DNA of 64,000 nt from Heyndrickxia shackletonii. Its GTDB lineage: Bacteria > Bacillota > Bacilli > Bacillales > Bacillaceae_C. This document shows positions 35,408 to 45,539 of this stretch, one piece after another. The notes beneath the pieces were generated by a model, which saw only the letters and a list, made by a program, of their open reading frames with translations, was not told the DNA's origin and searched no databases. A program made the position numbers and the translations under genes. How positions within the stretch are numbered: position 1 is the stretch's first letter; each line of letters starts with the position of its first letter. The stretch is taken from the NCBI RefSeq assembly GCF_001420715.1, contig NZ_LJJC01000015.1:274242-338241 (forward strand), given 5' to 3'.

Positions 35408-36979
35408 TCACATTTCTATTTGTCTCTCAATTCCTGATTTAAATTCAATAGTTAAATCGCTGTTGTAAATTGTTACTTTCTCAATAAGCCGTCTTACTAA
35501 CTGCTCATCATATTCCTCCAGCTCGCAGGATTGCTCATTCAAGAAATCAGTCATTTCAACGATTCGTTGCCTTTTTCCTTCTCGCTCTGCATTTTCAACT
35601 AGTGCATTTTGCTTTAATTCTCGAAGGCGGTAAATTTCATCAGCGACATCTTCATAGTCATTCTTGGACTTTGCTTGGATAAGAAGCTGTTGTTGCAATT
35701 CTTCCAATTTGCTATCAAGGTCATCAGTGGCATTATCATTTTCTTCATTAAATACAGTAGCTATGTTTTTCTGTAGCGCCTGGATGAAGGGTTCTTTGTT
35801 AGCCAAAAGGTCGTTAATAGCCTTGACCACTGCTGTCTGCAACGTTTCCTCGTTTATGGTAGGTGCAGTACATTCAGAGCCCTTTTCCTCCAATCGACTA
35901 ACGCATCTCCAAACGATTGACTTGTAACCTCGGTTATTCCAATGTACCCGTCGGTAAATATCGCCACAGTGTCCGCAGTAAACAATACTCGATAAAGCAT
36001 ACTTACTGCTGTAAACTCGCTTTCTACCACCCTTGCCGCTGCGAAGATTTGCTCTTCGAACCATCTCTTCTTGAACTTGCATAAAAAGCTCACGTGGAAT
36101 GATAGGCTCATGGCTATTTTCCACATAATACTGGGGAACGATGCCGTTATTCTTTACTCGCTTTTTAGAAAGGAAATCAACCGTATATGTTTTTTGTAGA
36201 AGTGCATCACCAATATATTTTTCGTTCTGCAGTATCTTTTTCAATGTTTCTGGTCTCCATTTGGCTTTGCCTGCCGCTGTTAGAATACCATCTGCTTCTA
36301 ACCCTCTTGCTATCTGTAAAAGGCTAGCACCCTCAAGGTACTCTCTGTAAATTCGTTTAACAACCTCTGCACCCTCTGGGTCAATCACCAGTTGCTTGTT
36401 TTCATCTTTAGTATATCCGAGAAAACGCTTGTGGTTGACCTGTACTTCACCTTGCTGATATCGATACTGAATACCTAGCTTAACGTTCTGGCTTAAGGAT
36501 TGGCTTTCTTGTTGGGCAAGGGATGCCATGATAGTCAGTAATACTTCACCCTTAGAATCCATGGTGTTGATATTCTCTTTCTCGAAGAATACCGCTATGT
36601 TTTTATCCTTTAACTGACGGATGTATTTAAGGCAATCCAACGTGTTTCTGGCAAATCGGCTGATGGATTTTGTGATAATCATGTCAATTTTTCCTGCCAT
36701 ACATTCTTCAATCATGCGGTTGAACTCTTCACGCTTCTTGGTATTTGTACCTGTGATGCCGTCATCTGCAAAAATACCTGCCAGTTCCCATTCCTTGTTC
36801 TTCTTAATATATTTTGTATAATGCTCGATCTGAATTTCATAACTTGAAGTCTGCTCTTCACTATCCGTTGAAACACGACAGTAAGCAGCCACTCGTATTT
36901 TGGGTTTGCTTTCACTATTTTTATTATTTCCAACCCGTTTAATTGCCGGAATCACTGTTACATTCCTACTTACCGCCAC
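35408..36979 (-). CDS. Large serine recombinase
   Basis: This 523-residue site-specific recombinase has an N-terminal resolvase domain with the nucleophile in [12 protein letters not shown] (Ser37). Further blocks are the usual [11 protein letters not shown] and a recombinase domain (PYGY-like absent, but [17 protein letters not shown] and [10 protein letters not shown] are present). A zinc-ribbon domain has four cysteines (CGHCG...RC...C), followed by a C-terminal coiled coil. It starts with GTG at 36979, overlapping the leader of the small recombinase. The set of three recombinases is expected to integrate and excise the prophage. Complete by length and motifs. Confidence 0.93.
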   Translation of the reverse strand: MAVSRNVTVIPAIKRVGNNKNSESKPKIRVAAYCRVSTDSEEQTSSYEIQIEHYTKYIKKNKEWELAGIFADDGITGTNTKKREEFNRMIEECMAGKIDMIITKSISRFARNTLDCLKYIRQLKDKNIAVFFEKENINTMDSKGEVLLTIMASLAQQESQSLSQNVKLGIQYRYQQGEVQVNHKRFLGYTKDENKQLVIDPEGAEVVKRIYREYLEGASLLQIARGLEADGILTAAGKAKWRPETLKKILQNEKYIGDALLQKTYTVDFLSKKRVKNNGIVPQYYVENSHEPIIPRELFMQVQEEMVRRANLRSGKGGRKRVYSSKYALSSIVYCGHCGDIYRRVHWNNRGYKSIVWRCVSRLEEKGSECTAPTINEETLQTAVVKAINDLLANKEPFIQALQKNIATVFNEENDNATDDLDSKLEELQQQLLIQAKSKNDYEDVADEIYRLRELKQNALVENAEREGKRQRIVEMTDFLNEQSCELEEYDEQLVRRLIEKVTIYNSDLTIEFKSGIERQIEM

Positions 36980-36982
36980 TTG

Positions 36983-37396
36983 TTACACCTCACTTTCTAT
37001 CAGACTGTAAGCATATTCCGCCTGCTTGTATGGATCTTCATATTTTTGCACCAGAGGTTTTACTTTGAACTTTACAGGGTAATCCCTTACCGGTTCATCT
37101 TTAGGCTCCCATATCCTTCCGAGCTTTTCTGCTCGTTTTCGTTTTTCTACTCTGGCTTTTTCAAAGGTCTCTTCATCAATAATTGGAGGGTAGAATTCAT
37201 CGCCCAAGTAATGCTTGTTCTGCAACATCTTACTTGCTGTGGCATGGTAGCAGTCTATCCCGGCTTTTTTAGCAGCCCCCTTCAAAGAAAGTCCTGCCAA
37301 GTACCCTGAAAATAATTCTCTTACTTTTTCTGCTGCTATATCATCCACAACAGCCTTTCCATCTTCAATTCTATATCCATAGGGTGTGTGACCCAT
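36983..37396 (-). CDS. Small recombinase-domain protein without catalytic domain
   Basis: The 137 residues contain only the DNA-binding recombinase part: GHTPYGYRIEDGKAVVD, KVRELFSGYLAGLSLKGAAKKAG and MLQNKHYLGDEFYPPI. The resolvase domain is absent. ATG immediately follows the stop of the preceding recombinase (TAGATG), so it is translationally coupled rather than decayed. In related Firmicute elements a short recombinase-like protein lies between two large ones and may assist directionality; that role is inference. Confidence 0.8.
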   Translation of the reverse strand: MGHTPYGYRIEDGKAVVDDIAAEKVRELFSGYLAGLSLKGAAKKAGIDCYHATASKMLQNKHYLGDEFYPPIIDEETFEKARVEKRKRAEKLGRIWEPKDEPVRDYPVKFKVKPLVQKYEDPYKQAEYAYSLIESEV

Positions 37397-38959
37397 CTAA
37401 TTCACCAACCTCTCCTTCAATGTGATTCCACATTTTAATTCAAATCCGACTTCCTCTCGTGAAAAAACAATAATCTTTTCTACGTAATTTTCAAACAGCT
37501 CATCCTCATAGGCTGTGAGCATTTTGGACTTAGTGGCAAACTTAAGTAAACGGGCAACTTCGTCTACTTTTGCAAAATTGCCATTGACGGAACGAGTAAG
37601 TTGATCCTTTTCAGCAAGAAGCCTTTCTCTTTCTGCTTCCAGTGAATTCTTTTCTTTATTAAACAGGGCAGGTTCCAGATACGCTTTGGCCATTAAACCC
37701 GTCAGCATCTGGCTCTGCTCCATGTTATTTTCAATCTTAGTTTCCAATTCTTCAATTCTGCTGAAACTTGCCACATTGTTCTGGTTACGTAATCCATTCA
37801 AAAGTGGTCTTAATATGAATTTCTGACCGAATATGAGTTTATTCATCATCGTAACAAATGCAGTCTTTATATCATCATCTCGTATGAACTGCATAGAACA
37901 TTCCGTTATATTGCTTATATGCTTACTGCAGCACCAAGCGATGTATTTTCTTCCAGATGAATGAATCCGTCTTTTAAAGGTACTGCCACATTCAGAGCAA
38001 ATAATTTTACTGGAGAAAGAATATCGGTTTAGATATTTGCTGTTGCGTTTTTCGATGCCTTTTTCTTTTGCTCTCTGATTAAGAATGGCATCTACAGCTT
38101 CAAAATCCTCATGGCTAATAATTGCCTCATGATGGTTTTCTATTAGATACATATTATTCTCACCGTAATTGGTGTGCCTGTTAAAATGGCTGTCCGTATA
38201 AGTCTTTTGCAAAATAACATCGCCAGTATATTTTTCGTTGGTCAGAATCCCTCGAATGGTAGTAGCCGTCCAACGGCCACCTCTTTTTGATGGGATACCC
38301 TTTTGATTAAGATTATTTGCAACTTTCTGTGTACCTTTGCCCGATAATACTTCTGCAAAAATATACTTCACAATTTCAGCCTGCTTAGGGATTACTTTCA
38401 TTTGACCATCAATGTTTTGATACCCATATGGTGGGTAGGAAATTTTAAAGGTTCCGTTTTGAAATCGTCTTTGAATGGCCCACTTCGTATTCTCTGAAAT
38501 GGAAATTGACTCACTTTCTGCAAGCCCACTTAAAATGGAGAGCATCAATTCACTTTCCATTGAACCTGTATTGATGTTTTCCTTCTCAAAATAGATATGA
38601 ACCCCAAGGTCTATCAGTTTTCGAACCATCTCCAAGCAGTCTGTAGTATTTCTCGCAAATCGGCTGATGGACTTTGTAATGATTAGGTCAATTCTCCCAG
38701 TTTCACAGTCTGATAACATCCTAAGTAAGCCAGAGCGATTCTCCTTTTTCGTGCCACTGATTCCCTCATCATAATATAGGCCTGCATATTCCCATTCTGG
38801 ATTCGCCTTTATGTAGGTCTCATAATGGGCCTTTTGTGCTTGCAAGCTGACTAGCTGTTCATTACTATCTGTTGAAACACGGCAGTAGGCAACTACTCGG
38901 GTTTTTGGCTTAATAAAAGAGTTGGCTAGATTTCCTTCTATTTTCGTTATCTTTTTCAT
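37397..38959 (-). CDS. Large serine recombinase
   Basis: The 520 residues have the resolvase nucleophile Ser29 in [11 protein letters not shown], then [23 protein letters not shown], the recombinase motif ILTNEKYTGDVILQKTY, a zinc ribbon (CSECG...CC..H) and a C-terminal coiled coil. The ATG at 38959 has AAGGAGGTGAGAGG upstream; the longer frame adds nine residues with no site. It is the first of the three recombinases. Sequence similarity to the 35408 gene in the resolvase part suggests an ancient duplication. Confidence 0.93.
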   Translation of the reverse strand: MKKITKIEGNLANSFIKPKTRVVAYCRVSTDSNEQLVSLQAQKAHYETYIKANPEWEYAGLYYDEGISGTKKENRSGLLRMLSDCETGRIDLIITKSISRFARNTTDCLEMVRKLIDLGVHIYFEKENINTGSMESELMLSILSGLAESESISISENTKWAIQRRFQNGTFKISYPPYGYQNIDGQMKVIPKQAEIVKYIFAEVLSGKGTQKVANNLNQKGIPSKRGGRWTATTIRGILTNEKYTGDVILQKTYTDSHFNRHTNYGENNMYLIENHHEAIISHEDFEAVDAILNQRAKEKGIEKRNSKYLNRYSFSSKIICSECGSTFKRRIHSSGRKYIAWCCSKHISNITECSMQFIRDDDIKTAFVTMMNKLIFGQKFILRPLLNGLRNQNNVASFSRIEELETKIENNMEQSQMLTGLMAKAYLEPALFNKEKNSLEAERERLLAEKDQLTRSVNGNFAKVDEVARLLKFATKSKMLTAYEDELFENYVEKIIVFSREEVGFELKCGITLKERLVN

Positions 38960-39011
38960 CCTCTCACCTCCTTCTTGGTAGGTCACATATTACCTCTGAA
39001 ACCCTTATATA

Positions 39012-39260
39012 TCAACGATTCCAGGGCATTATCTCAGCTAAAAAAGGGGAGAAAGTTTGGCGGTTTAATGCGTCTATCTTGTTAAATTCCACTTCAGTTA
39101 TTAAGCCTTTTTCGAGCATCTTTCTCAGCATCTTTTCTGCCTGGATATAATCAAACTCACATTGTAACTGTTCCTGTGAAACTCTCTTAAGTGCGGTGGT
39201 GCTTTTGTCTATAACCTCATCCGAAATCTTCGTAACTTTTTTATCCTCGTGCTGATTCAC
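39012..39260 (-). CDS. SHOCT-domain protein preceding the recombinases
   Basis: This 82-residue protein has a C-terminal SHOCT motif (KMLRKMLEKGLITEVEFNKID) and a charged N-terminal part. The GTG start at 39260 is supported by AGGAGGTGA upstream. Proteins of this type commonly sit just before serine recombinases in Firmicute prophages and ICEs. The function is unknown; it may control directionality or expression of the recombinases. Confidence 0.82.
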   Translation of the reverse strand: MNQHEDKKVTKISDEVIDKSTTALKRVSQEQLQCEFDYIQAEKMLRKMLEKGLITEVEFNKIDALNRQTFSPFLAEIMPWNR

Positions 39261-39340
39261 TAGGAATCACCTCCTACCTAATAGCCGTAGGAACAGGTCG
39301 AAGTTGAGGATTTGTAAAATTTAATTAGAATCAAGGCATA

Positions 39341-39375
39341 AAAAAAGAGCCTGCAAGGGAAGAACCCCCACAGGC
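39341..39375 (-). terminator. Terminator of the late operon
   Basis: On the minus strand GCCTGTGGGGG...CCCTTGCAGGC pairs and is followed by TCTTTTTTT. It is 84 nt after the amidase stop, so the recombinase module is on a separate transcript. Confidence 0.85.
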
Positions 39376-39458
39376 TAGATAAATTAATTGTTTAATAATA
39401 ATTTATTTGAGAGACTTTGTGAAAATCAAGAAACACCGTTTTAAACTCGCCCTTTTGA

Positions 39459-40160
39459 TTAATCATACTTAATAAATGCATCCGTAAAGCCTGCCTTTTT
39501 AGCTTTGGCTAGCTGTGCATTCGCATTTGCTTTATCAGAATAAGCACCAATTTGCACACGGTAATATTTCTTATTCACCAGCTCAACTGTTTTATTTTCA
39601 GCATTTAATAGTTTCTTTACATCCGCTCGAAAGGTGTCCATACTCTTCCCATGCTTAGGAAACCAATGCATCACATCTGCATGATTACTGGCAATGCCTC
39701 GTTTATAACCTTCGCTATGACAGATGATATCTTTTTCACTAAACCCATAGAGTTTGCAAAGATGTACACAAAGCTCCACAGCTTCCTTGTAAACAGCAGA
39801 AAAATACGAGGCATCGGTCAATCCGTCCTCGCAAATTTCAAAACCAATATGAGAATTATTAGCGGCTCCTCCAGCATGCCAACCTCGGTGATTCCAAGGT
39901 AATGTTTGATAGGTAGCAATGGAACCATCTGCTAATTTACCAATGAAGGCATGGACACAGACTTTACGCCCTCCAGGTTTGTCTTGATTCCAATGGTTGT
40001 TATACTGGTTCTTTCCTAGCAAGCCATCGTCTGGGCCAACGTAGCGCTTCAACCATGGGTTGTTTGCACCAGTCGAGTGAACCATAATACCCTTTGGTGT
40101 TATGGTTTTACCCGCTTTATAGCAGGCATTGTTCGTAAGTAATAGTTTGCGTAACTTCAT
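39459..40160 (-). CDS. N-acetylmuramoyl-L-alanine amidase (endolysin)
   Basis: The 233 residues consist of an amidase_2 domain (about 1-165: IMVHSTGANNP with His28, NNHWNQ, NHRGWHAGG, HIGFEICED, and ICHSEGY with HADVMHWFP for zinc and catalysis). A SPOR-like C-terminal domain (residues about 190-233: YYRVQIGAYSDKANANAQLAKAK) binds peptidoglycan. It releases phage by cutting the bond between glycan and peptide. The ATG at 40160 has AGAGGTGA upstream. It follows the holin gene by 31 nt. Confidence 0.92.
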   Translation of the reverse strand: MKLRKLLLTNNACYKAGKTITPKGIMVHSTGANNPWLKRYVGPDDGLLGKNQYNNHWNQDKPGGRKVCVHAFIGKLADGSIATYQTLPWNHRGWHAGGAANNSHIGFEICEDGLTDASYFSAVYKEAVELCVHLCKLYGFSEKDIICHSEGYKRGIASNHADVMHWFPKHGKSMDTFRADVKKLLNAENKTVELVNKKYYRVQIGAYSDKANANAQLAKAKKAGFTDAFIKYD

Positions 40161-40191
40161 TAAAATCACCTCTAATCAAATATTAAGTCAA

Positions 40192-40632
40192 TCATCTTCC
40201 ACCACCAGGCTTAGGCGGTTCCCCATCACGTCCATGTAGTTGCTGTAGAACAGATTTTAGGTTTTCTGGAATAGGCAGTCCTATATGTCCAGCGTTCTCT
40301 AAAATGGATACTCCTTCATTACTTAGGTAGAAAAAGATTACTGCAGTTCGTAAAATCCCACTATTTTCTCCAATACTAACCAAAATTTGTGTATCGATAA
40401 TATGAGCGATGCCTACCATTATAAAGATGAGTACCTTTTTGAAAATCCCCTTAGCACCGATTTCGCTACACAGTTTTTTGTTTGCAATTGCACAAAAGAC
40501 ACCTGTCAGGTAGTCAATGATCACAAAGGCTACCAGTGCATAGAGAAATCCGTCATAACCGCCGAGAAACCACCCAAGAAATCCACCGACTGCGGCAATA
40601 GCTAGCTGTATCCAATTCCAAATTTCTTTCAT
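40192..40632 (-). CDS. Phage holin (TcdE/Cph1-type)
   Basis: This 146-residue protein has hydrophobic helices (about 8-30, 33-50, 67-85 and 95-115) and the family feature FVIIDYLTGVFCAIANKKLCSE. The C-terminal tail is polar (RDGEPPKPGGGR), as in holins of this family. The ATG at 40632 has CGGAGGTG upstream; the longer frame has 19 extra residues without a site. It lies directly before the amidase, forming the lysis pair. Confidence 0.9.
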   Translation of the reverse strand: MKEIWNWIQLAIAAVGGFLGWFLGGYDGFLYALVAFVIIDYLTGVFCAIANKKLCSEIGAKGIFKKVLIFIMVGIAHIIDTQILVSIGENSGILRTAVIFFYLSNEGVSILENAGHIGLPIPENLKSVLQQLHGRDGEPPKPGGGR

Positions 40633-40707
40633 TAAAGACACCTCCGTTTCGTGTATTTCCATATAGAAAAGCGCCCCTGCAAATGACAAGAGCGCTGAAT
40701 TTTATTT

Positions 40708-43062
40708 TTACATTATTTTTATTAGGTCATGAATTTGTTGCATCACATCTGCCCTAGGTCTTCCTGTACCAATAGGTAGCCATGTGACAGATGGTATATC
40801 GAATGCATGGGAAGAATCAAAACTATTAATTATCATAGTAATCGCATCAATAGCTTTACGCATTTCAACGATATGGAATGGCCAATTCTTAACAGTGGTC
40901 TTTCTTGCGATGATCTCCTCTTTCCAAGTTGCAGGGGACATATTGTAATAGCTACGTACCCTGTTTATAGCAGTTCGAAGCGTCTTAATATGCGCTGCCT
41001 TTACATGAGTCACATTAGCGGTGATGATTTCAAAAGGTAATGCTAAAATCGTGAAGGTACGAACAACTTCTGTGCTTGCTGACTCGATATCACTGTCAAG
41101 GCAACGAAAAGTAACCGTATGATTTCCTACAGAAAGAGGTTCTGCTTGGTAAACCGTCTTGACACCATTACCAAGATAGCCGCTTACAGAAAACCGCTCA
41201 GGATTGTCCACGCTATTTTGCCATGGACCAGAATCAATCCTTACCTCCACTATTTGTGTTTGTCCATCTGGTTCAATTCCTGTTGTAATCATAAAACGTG
41301 GTGTAGAGTTATAAGTAAAATTGCCAGACATTGGACAGTCCACTACTGGTGATGCAGGTGGGCTGTTTTTCTTTACCATGTTGCTAACTACAAAGGCAGA
41401 AACTGCATCAAGTGCATCTGTAACACTGATTCGATAACGGGTATACCGACCAGCTATTTGTGAAGCATTTACCTGAAGGCTACCTGAGGTATTGCTTGAA
41501 ATAATAGTCGTCAGTGCTACGTATGCCGACCAATTCACACCATCTGTCGATGTAGACTGTTGTATGACATACTGCTTAATCGCACTGGTTCCAGGTACCG
41601 TCCCACTCCATGAAAGATTTATTGTATTAGCTTCATATATTGGAGGGTTTGCGGCAAAAATAGTCGGTGGGATCGGCAGTATATTTTTACGAACAGTGTT
41701 GCTAGATATAGCCCAGTCTGAGTAAAAATCTTCTCCAGCCGTACCACGGGTTCTTATTCGGAACCGACGATAATGACCACGTGTGGTAGGTGGACTGACA
41801 TTTAAAATACTGCTTGTTGCTGAAGTATTGACGATAGCCAATGCCAACCAAGCACCCCAGTTGCTATTATCAGGCGACTCACTATATTGTATTTCGTAGG
41901 ATGTGATGGCATTACCTGCACCACCAAATGCTCCACTCCACGAGAGAGTAACATTTCCTTCGGATAATGTTGCACTTACCGTGCAAAGGGTCGGTGCTGT
42001 ACAAGCTGTCACGTTACAATAAATGCTATTGCTGACTTTCTCTATTGAATAAACATCCAATGAATCAATTGTCCAAATACCAAATTGTGTATATGTTCCT
42101 GGAGTCCTCGATACTATTGGATTATAACTGCCACCGCTTGCCGCCAATGTCAACGTAGTCAACACATTCCACGCACCCCAAGTACTATTATCCGTTGAAG
42201 TACGACTGGCAATTTGATATCCCTTAATTGGACTCGTACCGCTTGATGCCCCACTCCAAGTCAGTGTAATCGTTTCATCACTATATGCTGCAGGGGATGC
42301 AATAGCGGTCGTTGCTGGCTTTGGTACAGTGTTTCTGCGGACGCTGTTTGTGGATACTTTCCAGCCAGAGTAATAACTAGCACCTGCTGAACCACGGGTT
42401 CGCACCCGAAATCTACGGTAATTACCTCGGGTAGGAGGTGGCGCAACGGATACATTACCACTTGTTGCTGTGGTGGTCAGCGTGGTCAAGGCAGTCCATG
42501 CTCCCCATGTGACGTTATCGGTAGATTCACTATATTGAATCTCATAACTGGAAATCGCATTATTAATACCTCCAGAAGCCCCACTCCAAGAAAGAGTCAC
42601 ATTCCCTTCTGCAAGTGTTGGAGAAACAGTACAAGATGTTGGGGCTCCACAAGCTGTAGTAAGCAATGGAGCACTTAGTACCGTATAGCTTGAATTGGTA
42701 ATTACACCAGAGGATAATGGCAATCGTCCATCAGATACCACTTTGAATGTGACTGGCTGGGTTGCATTACCTGTAGTAGAAGCGCAGGTTACCGAAACAT
42801 ATCTGAGCCTTGGTGTGGTCCCTTCCCAGTTATCTCCATCCGCCGCTTTAATACGTACCTGTGAAGAAGATCCATTTACAGTCATAGTGCAAAGCAATGC
42901 ATAACCACTACGGATAAAGGAACCTGATGAACCCAACGCAGCGGATATGGTGAAATTGTATCTCATCTGACTATTATTTAGACGGCTTTTGGTATAAGTA
43001 ATTGTGTAATGGACGGTCGGGCTAGAACCCGCCTGCAGAGTGATGCCATTAATATCCGCCAC
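40708..43062 (-). CDS. Tail fibre/receptor-binding protein with Fn3 repeats
   Basis: The 784 residues have a beta-rich N-terminal domain (1-135), then four fibronectin type III-like repeats (about 139-245, 246-350, 352-460 and 461-560). Repeats 1 and 3 share NVTLSWSGA, SYEIQYSES, RFR(V/I)RTRG and TNSVRR/SNTVRK; repeats 2 and 4 share (I)LSWSG and the TPG/AGRYT pattern. A further beta domain and a helical end (DVMQQIHDLIKIM) follow. It should sit at the tail tip and bind the host surface. Alternating repeats suggest duplication of a two-domain unit. Confidence 0.82.
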   Translation of the reverse strand: MADINGITLQAGSSPTVHYTITYTKSRLNNSQMRYNFTISAALGSSGSFIRSGYALLCTMTVNGSSSQVRIKAADGDNWEGTTPRLRYVSVTCASTTGNATQPVTFKVVSDGRLPLSSGVITNSSYTVLSAPLLTTACGAPTSCTVSPTLAEGNVTLSWSGASGGINNAISSYEIQYSESTDNVTWGAWTALTTLTTTATSGNVSVAPPPTRGNYRRFRVRTRGSAGASYYSGWKVSTNSVRRNTVPKPATTAIASPAAYSDETITLTWSGASSGTSPIKGYQIASRTSTDNSTWGAWNVLTTLTLAASGGSYNPIVSRTPGTYTQFGIWTIDSLDVYSIEKVSNSIYCNVTACTAPTLCTVSATLSEGNVTLSWSGAFGGAGNAITSYEIQYSESPDNSNWGAWLALAIVNTSATSSILNVSPPTTRGHYRRFRIRTRGTAGEDFYSDWAISSNTVRKNILPIPPTIFAANPPIYEANTINLSWSGTVPGTSAIKQYVIQQSTSTDGVNWSAYVALTTIISSNTSGSLQVNASQIAGRYTRYRISVTDALDAVSAFVVSNMVKKNSPPASPVVDCPMSGNFTYNSTPRFMITTGIEPDGQTQIVEVRIDSGPWQNSVDNPERFSVSGYLGNGVKTVYQAEPLSVGNHTVTFRCLDSDIESASTEVVRTFTILALPFEIITANVTHVKAAHIKTLRTAINRVRSYYNMSPATWKEEIIARKTTVKNWPFHIVEMRKAIDAITMIINSFDSSHAFDIPSVTWLPIGTGRPRADVMQQIHDLIKIM

Positions 43063-43078
43063 TTACATTCACCTCCTC

Positions 43079-43582
43079 CTATTCATAAACAGCCGAAACT
43101 AGCGAGTTTACCAGCCCACAAAGGCTAGTATTCAATCGGGTATCTATAATGTTATTTGCTGAAATCGATGTGGCAGCCGAAGGTACTAAAACATCAGCGA
43201 TGCCAAGTTCATAGACATCGCTTGTTCTTGTCAACTCTGGAGCTATGGGTGTTGCTGCGGGAGTACCCGTGACAATGGCAAGCTGAATGCTCCTCGTAAT
43301 TTGACTTAAGCGAACCACAACCCGGTCTATGCGAGGATTGCTTCCGTCTGCTGTAGAAAGTGGTTTGTTTAAAACATCCGTATTTTCATATCGATAACCA
43401 TTAATCCACGCACTGCCCGCTGCTATGCTCACTACCAACCCAATCCCTGGAGACACCAGAAGGTTTGTTGGTGTAGAATAAAATACACCATTCGAGACAA
43501 GGCTTCCAAAATATGCAGCGAAATCTGTTGCGTCATAGATTCTATCTCCATCAGATGAGTTGAAAAATCCACTTTTCTCCAT
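43079..43582 (-). CDS. Baseplate or tail structural protein
   Basis: The 167 residues resemble baseplate proteins with an N-terminal FFNSSDGDRIYDATDFAAYFGSLV segment. A beta-rich part follows with VSIAAGSAWINGYRYEN, which recurs in phage proteins beside fibres (BppU-like neighbours). TRTSDVYELGIADV and NNIIDTRLN are other blocks of this family. The ATG has GGAGGGAATAG upstream. Exact role unknown; it is probably a baseplate protein that links the hub to the fibre. Confidence 0.75.
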   Translation of the reverse strand: MEKSGFFNSSDGDRIYDATDFAAYFGSLVSNGVFYSTPTNLLVSPGIGLVVSIAAGSAWINGYRYENTDVLNKPLSTADGSNPRIDRVVVRLSQITRSIQLAIVTGTPAATPIAPELTRTSDVYELGIADVLVPSAATSISANNIIDTRLNTSLCGLVNSLVSAVYE

Positions 43583-43599
43583 AAACTATTCCCTCCTTA

Positions 43600-45537
43600 C
43601 TAAACGGTTTTTGTGTACTCTATAACTACATAGCCTGTATATGCAGTTCTATCATTGCCTGGTTCGACTACAATGTCGGTCATATTCACGAAGAGTCCGA
43701 TTTGAGATGCAAAGTTGTTGTAACGAGCAAGGGGCAGTGGCAAGAAAACACTCCCATTCGTGACAAAACCGGTTAAACTGACAACAGTGCTGAGGTTTGC
43801 TATACCATGAGGTACATGTTTTGGTGTTGTATCCGTAAGCGAACCGAGATTTATCTCTTTACGATAAATCGTCTTGCCATCTATCCATAGCCGCCCTGTG
43901 TTTTGTTCTGTAGTTGAATAGTCGCTAAAGGAAGAAGCCAGTTTAGTGGCTGTAATTGTACGGTCTGTAATTTTCAAGCCAGTGACTGCTCCATTGGCAA
44001 TCCTTGCAGTAGTTACAGGTTCGTTATTGATATTAAGCCAGTTTGCTTGAACAGAAGGGTTGTTAAATACGAAAACAGAAATCACATAAAATGTCATGGT
44101 ATTACGAGAAATAAAGAAACCCATTGCCCGCTGATAGCCATTCCCCGTGTTATCCCCGTTATGCTTTACCAAAAAGACATGACCGTCATCACTTGGCTGG
44201 TCACTAAACTTATTGCCACTCCATGAGGTGAAATAAAAGGCATCCCCAGAGTTCATATGGTACAACGCATATTGTCCAATGGATATAGTACCTCCGCCCA
44301 CATTGATTTCGAGTGCTGGTAGTTTACCATACAGATTATTGATAGTAGATGCTACGCTGTCTCCTTGAATCTCTGAATCTACCTCAGTCAAGTCACCTAA
44401 GGTTTCCTCCACAATTCCCAACGTTTCCTCCACGGTCCCTATAGCCTGTGCAATTTCGGATATGCCCGTTGGAGCAAATATCGCTGTTTTAACCTCGCTT
44501 AAGTCAGAGCGGATTTTTTGTGCTATCGTTAACTCCGCTTTTCCAAACACTACACTGATGCTCTGGCCGTCTGCGTCATAGGTTTCCTCGACTTCGGTGA
44601 TACGTGTCGTCATGGATACACCCCATGCTTTGGAAATAACTTTGACGGTTTGCCCAAGATCGAAGTCTATCTTATATGACAAATTACCGTGTGGATTGAC
44701 AGATGTATCAAATGAATAGCGTATTGCCTGCTCACTAAGCTTACTTTGACCTCGAAAGATTAGTGTATCAATGTAATCCGAACCAAAGTCTTCCGCCCGC
44801 AAATCCTTAGCATCCACAAAAATTTCATGTCTTGTCTCACCTGAGCCACCTGTAATCGAAATAAAGGTTCGCTCTGTGCCTTCTCCTTCACCAGCAACAA
44901 GGGCAGTGTTGGCATAATCTCCTGCACTTATTGTATAAATCTGTTCCGTAAGATTTTCATATTCCTTAGAAAATACTGCTTGTGATTCCTTTCCTCTATA
45001 CAACGATATGGTAAATCCCCCTGTCGCAGGAGAGAACACGGTCTTAATGCCAATATCTGAGGCAACACATAGTCCTGTCACCGCATCCATCAAATTTCTA
45101 TACGATATTTGTGTGCTGATGGGAACATTTAAGTTTGGAGCAGAAAAGGTTATGTTTGAAATCTTCCTTGCTGTATCAGAAGGATTGATAAGATTATTAT
45201 TTAAAAGTTGCTCTACACAAGTAGAAATGTCACCAGACAGTTTCTCCGTTTGCCAAACAATGCGGCGGGAGAGGAAGGAAGTTGCAAAACGACCACTTGC
45301 AGTAATAATTTCATGCTCGGTTTGAGAAAGTTCCAGATGCTCAATGATCCCGGCTTCCTCATCATCATTTTTCCAGATGATATTCCCTTCCTTTAAGAGT
45401 TCTGTATTCTCTGGAGTTGCTATCGCCTTTAACTCAAATGAGCCACACTGGGAATAGCGTCTCGTCCAGCGTAAGTACTCGAAAGATTCCACAATGCCCG
45501 CAAGCTCTCGGTTTGAATTGTAGATATACAGTTCCAT
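43600..45537 (-). CDS. Tail hub/ReqiPepy6 Gp37-like protein
   Basis: The 645-residue protein has an N-terminal part (1-350) typical of ReqiPepy6 Gp37-like and related hub proteins: FEYLRWTRRYSQCGSFEL, then IIWKNDDEEAGIIEHLEL, then ITASGRFATSFLSRRIV. The rest is beta-rich with a carbohydrate-binding-like C-terminal segment (HGIANLSTVVSLTGFV). It should form the tail-tip hub beneath Dit and may carry receptor-binding ability. The ATG at 45537 has GGGGGTG upstream; the GTG two codons earlier overlaps the Dit stop. Confidence 0.83.
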   Translation of the reverse strand: MELYIYNSNRELAGIVESFEYLRWTRRYSQCGSFELKAIATPENTELLKEGNIIWKNDDEEAGIIEHLELSQTEHEIITASGRFATSFLSRRIVWQTEKLSGDISTCVEQLLNNNLINPSDTARKISNITFSAPNLNVPISTQISYRNLMDAVTGLCVASDIGIKTVFSPATGGFTISLYRGKESQAVFSKEYENLTEQIYTISAGDYANTALVAGEGEGTERTFISITGGSGETRHEIFVDAKDLRAEDFGSDYIDTLIFRGQSKLSEQAIRYSFDTSVNPHGNLSYKIDFDLGQTVKVISKAWGVSMTTRITEVEETYDADGQSISVVFGKAELTIAQKIRSDLSEVKTAIFAPTGISEIAQAIGTVEETLGIVEETLGDLTEVDSEIQGDSVASTINNLYGKLPALEINVGGGTISIGQYALYHMNSGDAFYFTSWSGNKFSDQPSDDGHVFLVKHNGDNTGNGYQRAMGFFISRNTMTFYVISVFVFNNPSVQANWLNINNEPVTTARIANGAVTGLKITDRTITATKLASSFSDYSTTEQNTGRLWIDGKTIYRKEINLGSLTDTTPKHVPHGIANLSTVVSLTGFVTNGSVFLPLPLARYNNFASQIGLFVNMTDIVVEPGNDRTAYTGYVVIEYTKTV

Positions 45538-45539
45538 TT

